Source of the DNA: CBDBCK01 sp965203345
Lineage (GTDB): Bacteria; Chloroflexota; Dehalococcoidia; Lucifugimonadales; Lucifugimonadaceae
Reading direction: 5' to 3'
DNA length: 64,000 nucleotides
Assembly (NCBI GenBank): GCA_965203345.1
Contig: CBDBCK010000027.1
Span: 310,001 to 374,000, forward strand
A program made the position numbers and the translations under genes. A model generated the notes under the pieces. The model worked only from the letters and a program-made list of their open reading frames with translations. It searched no databases and was not told where the DNA came from. Shown here piece by piece: positions 51,217 through 59,392 of the stretch; the first letter of the stretch is position 1; every line of letters begins with the position of its first letter.

Positions 51217-52095
51217 TTATGCGAAAGTGTCGTTTTGTAGAAGGTCAAGGCACTCTTTATAGTTAGGTGACCGCTTAGCCTCTATGAGAGCAGCCTTCAA
51301 CATTCCTGAAGCTGTACCTGTGTCTGCGTGTATCCCCTCAATCTTTTTTGCCCATAGAGGAACAACTGAATCGCGCATCAGGGAGTCGGTTATTTGGATC
51401 TCCTTCTCTCTGACTGGTTTGTTGAGCGCCAAAGAGTCAAATATGGAAGGTTCAAGTAGGTATCTTCCGATTATTGCCAAGTTGCTGGGCGCTTTTCCTT
51501 CTTTCGGTTTTTCTACTAAAGTTTGGACAGAGAATATCCCTTGACCTTCGTTTTTCCCTTTGATTACGCCTTTAGTATGGAGTACATACTCCGGTTCTTG
51601 CTTAACGGCTATCACTTGCCCACCGTACTTATCTCTCACTTTCATAAGCTGGCGTATAACCGACATTTCGGCCCATACTATATCATCAGGCAGAAATACT
51701 GCGAATGGTTCATTTCCAATCCATTCTCGGGCAAGCATGACAGCGTGCCCCAGTCCTAGAGGTTCGTCTTGGTGTATGAACGATATGTTAGCTAGATCAG
51801 ATATGTATTCTTGCTGTTCGGCTTCTGCGTGTGCCCCTCGGTTCTTCAAGGTTTGTACCAGATATGGCTTAGGCTTGAAATACCGGATCAGAGGCTCCAT
51901 GCCTTCGGAGACAACTATGGCTATGTTTTGTATACCTGCATTTACGGCTTCTTCCACCACGTACTGTATGGTGGGCTTGTTGAGTATGGGGATAAGTGGT
52001 TTCGGTACAGTTCGGGTAACAGGGAGGAAGCGAGTACCTAATCCAGCTGCTGGGATGACAGCTTTTTTTATTATTGGCGGATATTTTGCTGGCAA
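51217..52095 (-). CDS. galU: UTP-glucose-1-phosphate uridylyltransferase
   Basis: Makes UDP-glucose for cell-wall sugars and glycans. The 292-aa protein has the nucleotidyltransferase signature VIPAAGLGTRFLPVTRTVPK at about residues 14-33. It also has KPTIQYVVEEAV, the catalytic FAVFLPDDIV (Asp-Asp), QEPEYVLHTKGVIKG and FSVQTLVEKPKEGKAPSNLA. The length and order are standard for GalU. It is divergent from the SRP RNA gene. Confidence 0.94.
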   Translation of the reverse strand: MPAKYPPIIKKAVIPAAGLGTRFLPVTRTVPKPLIPILNKPTIQYVVEEAVNAGIQNIAIVVSEGMEPLIRYFKPKPYLVQTLKNRGAHAEAEQQEYISDLANISFIHQDEPLGLGHAVMLAREWIGNEPFAVFLPDDIVWAEMSVIRQLMKVRDKYGGQVIAVKQEPEYVLHTKGVIKGKNEGQGIFSVQTLVEKPKEGKAPSNLAIIGRYLLEPSIFDSLALNKPVREKEIQITDSLMRDSVVPLWAKKIEGIHADTGTASGMLKAALIEAKRSPNYKECLDLLQNDTFA

Positions 52096-52199
52096 AGTGC
52101 GACGGACTAATTCGTGAAATGTATAGCTATTACTTAGTTTTGCATAGAAAAGGGAGGCGTACAGTATTTTACTTCACTATGCTTCTGAGTATCATCGGG

Positions 52200-52205
52200 T
52201 AATAT
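52200..52205 (+). promoter_or_regulatory. Possible -10 element of the SRP RNA gene
   Basis: TAATAT lies 8 bp before the inferred 5' end of the SRP RNA. No good -35 box is seen at the normal distance, so the assignment rests on the -10 element and its position. Confidence 0.3.
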
Positions 52206-52213
52206 TGAATTAG

Positions 52214-52485
52214 CGGCCGCGCTAGGCGGGAAGTTAGCGGTTTCCTGCACCCGAAATCCGCTATAGCGGGGCACAATTCCCTTGGTGCGGGCAGTAGTTG
52301 TAAACCTCTGCGGCGGTCATCCAACGTTGATAGGACGGTCTTGTACGGCGGGCTTCCGTGAACCCCGCCAGGTCCGGAAGGAAGCAACGGTCAGCGGTTC
52401 AGCTCGGGTGTTGCAGGGTAACCGGACTTGAGTTGGTGTCAGCTTTACGTTTTCAATGAACGTTCCAGCCGAGGGTGCGCGGCCG
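52214..52485 (+). ncRNA. ffs: Large (Bacillus-type) signal recognition particle RNA
   Basis: The conserved apical loop is unmistakable: CAGGTCCGGAAGGAAGCAAC at about 52369-52388, which binds Ffh. Unlike the 110-nt 4.5S form, the 5' part also carries an Alu domain closely resembling that of Bacillus scRNA (GCTAGGCGGGAAGTTAGCGG, then AATCCGCTATAGCGGGGC). The ends are fixed by pairing of CGGCCGCGC (52214-52222) with GCGCGGCCG (52477-52485). The total is about 272 nt. rsmA starts about 30 bp downstream. Confidence 0.92.
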
Positions 52486-52514
52486 TGTTTGCACTTATTA
52501 GGATGGTATCCGTT

Positions 52515-53336
52515 ATGGCTGGACGCAAGCTTGGTCAGCATTTTCTCATCAGTAGCTCAACAATTGCCCGAATTGTGAGCGCTGCTGATGTGGATCACTC
52601 AGACTATGTTGTGGAAGTAGGTCCTGGACGAGGAGCTCTGACACGTCTGCTGGCTGCTCGCTCTGGTTGCCTACTTGCTATTGAGAAAGACCCAGATTTG
52701 GCGGATATGCTGTCACGTCGTTTCTCTGGGGAGTCGTCCGTCTCGGTTAAAAACTTTGATGCAAGGGACGGTGCTATGGTATCCAACTGTACTCAGATGT
52801 TTTCCAGTTACAAGATGGTCGCGAGTCTACCTTACTACGCGTCTACTCGCATCATCCGCGTTTTCCTTGAATGTGAGCCTTCCCCACAATGCATGGTCGT
52901 CGTAATTCAGCGTGAAGTTGCTGAGAGGATGGCAGCCCCGCCAGGTAGAGCGTCTCTTTTATCTCTAGTGATTCAAAATATGTCTATCGTTTCAAAGCTG
53001 TTTGACGTTCCGCCTTCTGACTTTTATCCTCCCCCTAAGGTTGTCTCTTCAGCCATAAGATTCATACCATTCGCGTGCCCCAAATTTCCCGAACTTTTCT
53101 CTCCTATCGGGATGAGACTTTTGAAATCTGCGTTCAACTCTTCCCGCAAGACTTTGCGTAACTCTTTATCGGGAGGTATGCAGATAAGCCCTAGGGAGAC
53201 CGGACAGGCCTTGTATAAAGCCGGAATCGATCCTCAAGCTAGGCCTGCTGTTCTCTCTCTGAAAGACTGGTCGCGCGTATACAGGGTTTGGGGAGAAAGC
53301 TTTTGCAAGGAATTGCAAGGAATAAATGGGCCCTGA
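52515..53336 (+). CDS. rsmA: 16S rRNA (A1518/A1519) dimethyltransferase
   Basis: KsgA-type enzyme that dimethylates two adenosines in helix 45 of 16S rRNA during 30S maturation. It begins MAGRKLGQHFLISSSTI; the GQHFL motif is family-specific. SAM-binding EVGPGRGALTRLL, LAIEKDPDLADML and the catalytic motif ASLPYYASTRIIR (N/S-L-P-Y) follow, as does VVIQREVAERMAAPPG. In the catalytic motif the usual Asn is replaced by Ser. The frame stays open upstream into the SRP RNA, but ATG 52515 with AGGATGG 8 nt before it is preferred. The stop overlaps the ispE start by one base. Confidence 0.93.
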   Translation: MAGRKLGQHFLISSSTIARIVSAADVDHSDYVVEVGPGRGALTRLLAARSGCLLAIEKDPDLADMLSRRFSGESSVSVKNFDARDGAMVSNCTQMFSSYKMVASLPYYASTRIIRVFLECEPSPQCMVVVIQREVAERMAAPPGRASLLSLVIQNMSIVSKLFDVPPSDFYPPPKVVSSAIRFIPFACPKFPELFSPIGMRLLKSAFNSSRKTLRNSLSGGMQISPRETGQALYKAGIDPQARPAVLSLKDWSRVYRVWGESFCKELQGINGP

Positions 53337-54235
53337 TGAAGGAGTCGGTAACGGAACTAGCTCACGCCAAGATAAATCTGACGTTGGAGGTCTTGGGAAA
53401 ACGGAGTGACTCGTATCACGACGTTGCTAGCGTCATTCTGACGGTCTCGCTTGCTGACAGGGTAACGGTGTCTTTTTCATCTGAAGACGGCATATTGATA
53501 GAGTGCGATGATGTGTCAATATCTCCGGAACGCAACCTTGCTCATAAGGCGGCGAAGGTTTTGGGAGAAGTTTGCGATATTGATATCAAGCAGGGGATTC
53601 GTATCACGATAGAGAAACGGATACCGGTTTCATCAGGCATGGGAGGCGGGTCGGCAGACGCAGCTGCCGTACTTAGAGCGCTCAATACTCTTTGGGAGCT
53701 GAGGATGTCCCATGCTGAGTTGGCTGTCATAGGCGCGAAGGTAGGATCTGACGTTCCGTTTTTGGTGCATGAAGGTGTGGGCTTGATCCAAGGCAGGGGC
53801 GAAGACTTCACTATTCTGTCACGACCAAGTATCGAATGGATAGTTGCAGCTTGCCCCAAGGCAGAAAGAGAGGATAAGACGCGTTCTATGTTTTTATCTC
53901 TTCAGCCTAGTATGTTCACGAATGGGGCATTGACCCGAAAGTTGGCAGCTCGAATAAACGGCGGCGGAGATTGCCCGCCGGAGCTCTTTTTCAACGTGTT
54001 TGAGGATGTCGCGCGCAAGGCTTTCAATGATTGGGAAAGCATCCGCTCGGAGTTCGAGAAAATGGGAGCTAGAGAAATAAGGCTTACAGGAGCCGGGTCA
54101 GCTATGTACGCCCTTGCTCCTACGAGGGCAACAGGTCTGGTATGGCACCTTATGCTTGAGCATAAGCATAAAGTGAAGTCATTCCTTTTTAAGCCTTGGG
54201 TGCCGGGCGATGCTGTTGACTCTAATAGTCTTTAG
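53336..54235 (+). CDS. ispE: 4-diphosphocytidyl-2-C-methyl-D-erythritol kinase
   Basis: GHMP kinase of the MEP isoprenoid pathway, phosphorylating CDP-methylerythritol. It has AHAKINLTLEVLGKRSDSYH at the N-terminus (catalytic Lys, substrate-binding Tyr/His). The ATP loop is VSSGMGGGSADAAAVLRALN (about residues 94-113). The C-terminal GHMP part has EIRLTGAGSAMYAL. The start ATG 53336 overlaps the rsmA stop (TGATG), giving a coupled rsmA-ispE pair as in many bacteria. The length is 299 aa. Confidence 0.94.
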   Translation: MKESVTELAHAKINLTLEVLGKRSDSYHDVASVILTVSLADRVTVSFSSEDGILIECDDVSISPERNLAHKAAKVLGEVCDIDIKQGIRITIEKRIPVSSGMGGGSADAAAVLRALNTLWELRMSHAELAVIGAKVGSDVPFLVHEGVGLIQGRGEDFTILSRPSIEWIVAACPKAEREDKTRSMFLSLQPSMFTNGALTRKLAARINGGGDCPPELFFNVFEDVARKAFNDWESIRSEFEKMGAREIRLTGAGSAMYALAPTRATGLVWHLMLEHKHKVKSFLFKPWVPGDAVDSNSL

Positions 54236-54247
54236 ATTCTAGCTGAT

Positions 54248-54658
54248 ATGATTGAAGGTTTGATAGCAGGCGGACTAACCGGCCTTTTAGCAGGACATGT
54301 ATCAATTGTTCACGGTCTTTTAGTTTTTTGGTCTTTTGGCGTACGTGGTAAATTAGGTATATTTTCTAATCGGCGGCGTTTCTATGTAGTATTATCAGTC
54401 ATAGCACCTGTACTTTGGATAGTCGTAGGGCTATGTTGGGGAGTTCTATTTTGGGCTTTTGAGGCAGCAGACACCCCAACTTTATTCGCCGTTCCAAACC
54501 TGTTTTATACTGTTACCGCGTTTGGATTTTTCGCGTTTATGTTAGGACCAATTATTGTGCTAACGCCAGTCTTGATTCGTTCTGCTGCCTTTCAGGCTGG
54601 CACAGGGGCACTCGCCTTCGGATTACTGTTGCCTAACTTGGTGCTAGCCCAAGGCTAG
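54248..54658 (+). CDS. Small four-helix membrane protein of unknown function
   Basis: A very hydrophobic 136-aa protein with about four membrane segments (residues about 5-28, 45-72, 80-104, 112-132). It begins IEGLIAGGLTGLLAGHVSIVHG; the short basic loop GKLGIFSNRRRFY is presumably cytoplasmic. No catalytic motif is visible. It starts 12 bp after ispE in the same direction, so it is likely co-transcribed. The family is not recognised. Confidence 0.6.
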   Translation: MIEGLIAGGLTGLLAGHVSIVHGLLVFWSFGVRGKLGIFSNRRRFYVVLSVIAPVLWIVVGLCWGVLFWAFEAADTPTLFAVPNLFYTVTAFGFFAFMLGPIIVLTPVLIRSAAFQAGTGALAFGLLLPNLVLAQG

Positions 54659-54744
54659 CTTGGAACTCAGCAACTAGGCCAACGACCGCGCTGGGATATT
54701 GAGAAATTCGGCCCAAGACTTTCGGGATTTCAGGCGGATATTTT

Positions 54745-55212
54745 TTATCTCTTCGTTACAGCCTTTATTTCTTCGTAAGGAGGTTCATTAGTGGGGACGT
54801 CGGAAAGCCAAACCCACTGGACTATTCCATCGCCGTCAATTATGAAGACGGAGCGACGAGCAGCCAAGTAACCCCCCATGCCTGCAAAATTCTCAAGCTC
54901 GACTCCGTAAGCCTTTACGGCGGAACGCTCGTAGTCGCTCAGGACGGGGAAGCTAAGGTTGTTTTGCTTGGCAAACTCTGCGTTGGCAAACCTGCCGTCC
55001 ACGGAGACAGCCAGCACTTCGGCATTTGAGTCATTGAGGCCTGATAAACTATCCCTGAAGGTGCACATCTCGTTTTTGCAAACCGACGTGAAGGCCGCCG
55101 GGAAGAAGGCAAGTACAACTTTCTTACCTCTATAGTTGCCGATGCTGACTTTCTCCCCATGCTGGTCAAACAGGGAGAAGTGAGGCGCGGTATCTCCGAT
55201 TGAAATGGTCAT
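54745..55212 (-). CDS. Peroxiredoxin (AhpE/Bcp-like)
   Basis: Thiol peroxidase of 155 aa reducing peroxides. The thioredoxin fold begins ISIGDTAPHFSLFDQHGEKV. The peroxidatic Cys is Cys45 in FFPAAFTSVCKNEMC; a second Cys is at position 50, five residues on, as in some Bcp proteins. FAKQNNLSFPVLSDYE and RSVFIIDGDGIVQWVW complete the fold. It has the length and sequence feel of the AhpE group of Actinobacteria and Chloroflexi. Divergent from the helicase gene with a 250-bp spacer. Confidence 0.9.
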   Translation of the reverse strand: MTISIGDTAPHFSLFDQHGEKVSIGNYRGKKVVLAFFPAAFTSVCKNEMCTFRDSLSGLNDSNAEVLAVSVDGRFANAEFAKQNNLSFPVLSDYERSAVKAYGVELENFAGMGGYLAARRSVFIIDGDGIVQWVWLSDVPTNEPPYEEIKAVTKR

Positions 55213-55464
55213 ATGATTGTTCTACCTTTCTACACTATGTGTACGATCTCAACGATTGGATGATAATTTAAGCATAGCCTTTAGGCAATATACATAGAGT
55301 CGAAAGATATTATTCTTGCCGACGAAGGAATATGTCTTTGATATACACGTTGGGCTTATACTTGCATAGAAGCCGCAGCGTTGATAAAACTATTATCCGA
55401 CCGCACTATGGATCATCATAGGCTCTATCAAAGTCAAAGCAGGCGAAGGAGGAAAATCAGCGGA

Positions 55465-58326
55465 ATGGTTCTGGCATTACAGCGCAAGATGGTGGCAGTA
55501 GATCTGGAAACTACTGGAGTGCGCTACGCAAAGGATTCCATTATTGAAGTGGGAGCCGTTAAGTTTAGAGATGGGGAAATCATAGATAAACTGTCTGTAC
55601 TCGTCAACCCTAATAGACGCCTTGACCCTTTCATAGTTTCGCTGACCGGCATAACGCAGAAAGACGTGGACTCTGCTAATTCGTGGCTTGAACTCCGAGA
55701 GCAGACGCAGGATTTTCTGGAAGATCTTCCTATCGTGGGACATAATGTGGGTTTTGACATTAACTTTTTACAGTCTCACGGTATCAGAACACCTGGAGAG
55801 AGGTACGACACGTACGACCTTGCTTCGGTAGTTATGCCTTTTGGTCCTGATTATCGTCTCCAGACGCTTGTGAAGCATTTTGGTGCGCGCAATGTCTCGC
55901 CCCATAGAGCATTGAGCGATGCTTTAGCCACTATGCAGGTATTCCTTCAGCTCGTTACTGAGTTCGACAAGCTAGACACCCCTACTTTACGCTCCATCGC
56001 CAACGTAGGTGAAGAAAACTGGAGCGCTGGCTTGCTTGCCAAACAAATAGTATCGCACCGTGAAGTTTCGCTCTCCGCTTCTTCTTTGCCCAAAACCTTT
56101 GGCAAACCTAAAACGCCTGCCGGCTTTGACCTTACTCTCCAATTACAGAGGACCTCGCCCCAGATATCGCCACCGCCGTTTGTGCCTGAAGAAGCTATGC
56201 CTTCTCTTCAGGATCTTATGAAGCAGGCGTCTTCTGTCTATTCAGAGCACGGAGCTTTGAGCCGTGTGATGCCAGGTTTTGAACCGCGTCCCCAACAGGC
56301 TGAAATGTCTAAGAGGACAGCTGATGCTCTTCTGTCGGGTTGCAACCTCGTTGTGGAGGCTGGGACAGGGGTGGGGAAATCTTTGGGATACTTAGTACCT
56401 GCCATCCTCTTCGCATACCGTACTCGAAAAACAGTAGTCATATCTACAAACACTATTAACTTGCAAGAGCAACTCTTGAATAAAGATATACCGATAGCTA
56501 TACGAGTGGTCCGAGAGATTATAGGCGATAAAGAACTGAATGTTGCTCAACTGAAGGGCCGTCGTAACTACCTGTGTTATCGTCGATGGTCACAAGCGGC
56601 TCAGCAAGGGAACGCGCCTAGTGATGAAGCCAGGCTGATCGCTAAATGTATGAACTGGTTGGTACATACAAAAACCGGCGACAGTAGTGAACTGGCTCTC
56701 GGACGATCGGCGCATTTGTTCACTCGTTTGTCTGCGCAAGGCGCCAGGGGTTGTCCTCCTGACGACGGTCCATGCTTCCTTCGGAAAGCGAGAGAGGAGT
56801 CTGAGTTTGCGGACGTGGTGATAATAAATCATTCTTTGTTAGCTGCTGATATGGCTATGGGTGGCCAGCTCCTTCCCATGTATTCGGCTTTGATAATAGA
56901 CGAGGCCCACAGATTGCTGGATGCTGCTACCGACAACTTTGGATTTCAGACGGATAGCCGGTTTGTGGAGGGGGAATTGACTAGGCTTGTGGGCGAACGG
57001 GGCGCTATGACGTATATGAGGAACTTGTTGGCTCAAAGGCCGGATACGGATGCTGAAGGTTTAAGTTCAGCTGTTGAGCTTATGCGTTTGGTGGAAGAAG
57101 TGGGTAGTAAGTTCAAATTCTTTTTTGACGTTGTCTGGCATTTCACTGAAGAGGCTTTACAGTCTCCTCTTCAAGGCAGAGGGCTTAGACTGGCTTCAGC
57201 TGTGCGCAAATCCCTTGGATGGACTGAAATTCAGGCGGCTTCGGAGGAGGTAGACGCTACGTTCGCGATTATGGTTAGAGCGTTCAAACGTTTTGCGGAT
57301 ATCTTACGACGGTTGTTTGATCAGGATGATGACGGTCGTCTTGAACGTGATCTGACTGCATATTTTAACGCGGCTCAAGAAAGTATGGATAGTCTAAACA
57401 ACGCCCAAAAGAGCCTGAAGAAAGCGATACAGGATCCGGACGACAACTTCGTGTACTGGGTTTCTATCCCCGGTAACCGAAATCAAATAAGGCGCGCTTT
57501 GGGTACTAGGGTAGAGTTCTTCGGCGCTCCGCTTGATGTAAGCGAGTACGTGCGCGAAGCTTTGTTCAAACAGTCCAAACCTACTATTCTTACGGGGGCG
57601 ACTCTTGCTTATGAGGGAAATGCCTCACTCTTGCGTTCAGCTATAGGACTGGACGAAGCTCATGAATTGATACTTGACTCTCCATTCAGGTACGAAGACT
57701 CGGCCTTGGTGCTGATACCAGTGAACATACCTTCGCCCAAGCAGGAAAAATCCGCGGATGCTCTAACTCAAGCAATACGAGATATTGTATTGGAAGTGGG
57801 CGGCAGATCTTTGGTGCTCTTTACCTCCCGATCGGCTTTGGAACATGCTCGGCGAGGGTTAATGGCATCCCTGAAGCGGGAGAGTATGATGATATTTGCT
57901 CAGGGTGTAGACGGTACACCCAAGCAACTGGCCGAGGCTTTAAGCAAAAATAAACGGATAGTAGGTATGGGCTTGAACAGCATGTGGGAAGGGGTAGATA
58001 TTGAAGATGCCTCTCTGGATGCGCTTATTCTGTCCCGGTTGCCTTTCAACGTGCCCTCTGATCCGGTGTTTGCGGCGCGGTTCGAAAAGTACGAGCGTGG
58101 TTTCGAACAGTACTCGATTCCTGAGGCCGTCCGCCGCTTTCGTCAAGGGTTTGGACGATTGATACGTTCTAGCAATCATAGAGGGCTGTTTGCAGTTCTT
58201 GATAGTCGTATAGTTACTCAGCGATACGGCCAGAAATTCCTGGATGCCTTACCGAACTGCAGAGTTGTGAAGACCCCCTTAAATTCAATGCGTCGAGAGA
58301 TAGCTGAGTGGTACAGCGCGGAATGA
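55465..58326 (+). CDS. dinG: DEDDh exonuclease fused to a DinG-type helicase
   Basis: About 953 aa from ATG 55465, which follows AAGGAGG at 55446-55452; TTG 55381 would add 28 residues. The N-terminal 170 residues are a DnaQ-like 3'-5' exonuclease (VAVDLETTGVRY, GHNVGFDINFL, HRALSDALAT). An XPD/DinG superfamily 2 helicase follows: Walker A VVEAGTGVGKSLGYL, the DEAH box LIIDEAHRLLDA, and motif VI RRFRQGFGRLIRSS. This is the Bacillus DinG architecture. Between Walker A and the DEAH box four Cys occur (NYLCYRRW, IAKCMNW, GARGCPPDDGPC), a possible Fe-S site. The stop overlaps ogg by 4 bp, suggesting a repair operon. Confidence 0.9.
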   Translation: MVLALQRKMVAVDLETTGVRYAKDSIIEVGAVKFRDGEIIDKLSVLVNPNRRLDPFIVSLTGITQKDVDSANSWLELREQTQDFLEDLPIVGHNVGFDINFLQSHGIRTPGERYDTYDLASVVMPFGPDYRLQTLVKHFGARNVSPHRALSDALATMQVFLQLVTEFDKLDTPTLRSIANVGEENWSAGLLAKQIVSHREVSLSASSLPKTFGKPKTPAGFDLTLQLQRTSPQISPPPFVPEEAMPSLQDLMKQASSVYSEHGALSRVMPGFEPRPQQAEMSKRTADALLSGCNLVVEAGTGVGKSLGYLVPAILFAYRTRKTVVISTNTINLQEQLLNKDIPIAIRVVREIIGDKELNVAQLKGRRNYLCYRRWSQAAQQGNAPSDEARLIAKCMNWLVHTKTGDSSELALGRSAHLFTRLSAQGARGCPPDDGPCFLRKAREESEFADVVIINHSLLAADMAMGGQLLPMYSALIIDEAHRLLDAATDNFGFQTDSRFVEGELTRLVGERGAMTYMRNLLAQRPDTDAEGLSSAVELMRLVEEVGSKFKFFFDVVWHFTEEALQSPLQGRGLRLASAVRKSLGWTEIQAASEEVDATFAIMVRAFKRFADILRRLFDQDDDGRLERDLTAYFNAAQESMDSLNNAQKSLKKAIQDPDDNFVYWVSIPGNRNQIRRALGTRVEFFGAPLDVSEYVREALFKQSKPTILTGATLAYEGNASLLRSAIGLDEAHELILDSPFRYEDSALVLIPVNIPSPKQEKSADALTQAIRDIVLEVGGRSLVLFTSRSALEHARRGLMASLKRESMMIFAQGVDGTPKQLAEALSKNKRIVGMGLNSMWEGVDIEDASLDALILSRLPFNVPSDPVFAARFEKYERGFEQYSIPEAVRRFRQGFGRLIRSSNHRGLFAVLDSRIVTQRYGQKFLDALPNCRVVKTPLNSMRREIAEWYSAE

Positions 58327-59246
58327 GTGAGGCGGCTGCAGTCTCAGACAGTGTGAAACGTTTCTCCCTCCATAACAAAAGAGGATCGTTTCGGTTGAAT
58401 ATGGATTATATAGACCTTGCAGCAAGCTTGGACGGAGGGCAGGCCTTTCGCTGGTTCAAGGATAAACTGGAAGGATCGCAGGTCTGGTGGAGAGGAGTGG
58501 TGGGGCGTTGCGCCTTGCGTTTGTGCGAAAGCAAGACAGGTGTGAACGTTTTGTACTTCGGCGACTCCGGTGTAGAAGAGATTGAAAGCATCGTGAAGCG
58601 GTATTTGTCCGCTGACTTAGACTTGGATGAGTTCAACCGTCTCTTTACAGACGACGTTTGCATAGGGGAGGCAGTTAGGAAGTTCCCCGGCTTGCATTTG
58701 CTCAGGCAGGATCCCTGGGAATGCCTAGTAGGTTTCATATCTTCTTCAGTGTCTAACATCCCTAGGATAAAACTGAATATGGCGTCTATTGCTTCTTTAG
58801 GTGATCCTGTGGCGAGCTTGCCATCAGACCGTACCTTTCCTTCTGCTGAAGTCGTGGCCTCGTTGGGTGCTCCTAAGCTTGTGGAAATGGGGCTTGGTTT
58901 TCGTGCTCGGTACATAGCAGAGGCGGCGGAAACCGTGACGTCTGGTTCTTTGTCACTGGAGGCCCTCAGGTCTGAAACCTATGAGAATGCCCGTCGAGTG
59001 CTGATGTCTCTTAAAGGTGTAGGTGGCAAAATAGCCGACTGTGTTCTTGCTTTTTCGTTGGACAAGCCGGAAGCCTTCCCAGTGGACAGGCATGTAAAGC
59101 GTGCTCTTTCCCGCTGGTACGGTCTCCCTTCAAACGCTTCCACTGAGTACGCTTCGGAGTGGGCACGTGACCGTTTTCAACAGTGGAGTGCCCTGGTCCA
59201 GCAATATATGTTTCACGCCCAGAGGATGTCATCGTTAGATGCTTAG
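58323..59246 (+). CDS. ogg: 8-oxoguanine DNA glycosylase/AP lyase, Ogg1 type
   Basis: Base-excision repair enzyme of about 307 aa removing 8-oxoguanine. The N-terminal domain carries LAASLDGGQAFRWFKD, typical of OGG_N. The HhH-GPD motif has the catalytic pair: Lys in LKGVGGKIADCVLAF and Asp in KPEAFPVDRHVKRAL. It resembles eukaryotic OGG1 and the clostridial Ogg in domain order. The start is ATG 58323, inside the helicase stop (ATGA); GTG 58308 would add five residues. Confidence 0.92.
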   Translation: MSEAAAVSDSVKRFSLHNKRGSFRLNMDYIDLAASLDGGQAFRWFKDKLEGSQVWWRGVVGRCALRLCESKTGVNVLYFGDSGVEEIESIVKRYLSADLDLDEFNRLFTDDVCIGEAVRKFPGLHLLRQDPWECLVGFISSSVSNIPRIKLNMASIASLGDPVASLPSDRTFPSAEVVASLGAPKLVEMGLGFRARYIAEAAETVTSGSLSLEALRSETYENARRVLMSLKGVGGKIADCVLAFSLDKPEAFPVDRHVKRALSRWYGLPSNASTEYASEWARDRFQQWSALVQQYMFHAQRMSSLDA

Positions 59247-59392
59247 CACTTAATGTATGCTTTTATCTAAAAAGCTATATAGGTTGACTTTACAAAATAG
59301 TAAATAGAAAAAGATAATAAAGCTTTCCTAGTGAAACGCAAATGGAGAAGAGGTGTTTGGATAGATTGACGAGCGGCCTGGAAAGGTGTATT

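Noticed and set aside
52428..52514. A longer N-terminus for RsmA
   Set aside because: It would start within the SRP RNA gene. ATG 52515 gives the family-typical start before GQHFL and has a ribosome site.
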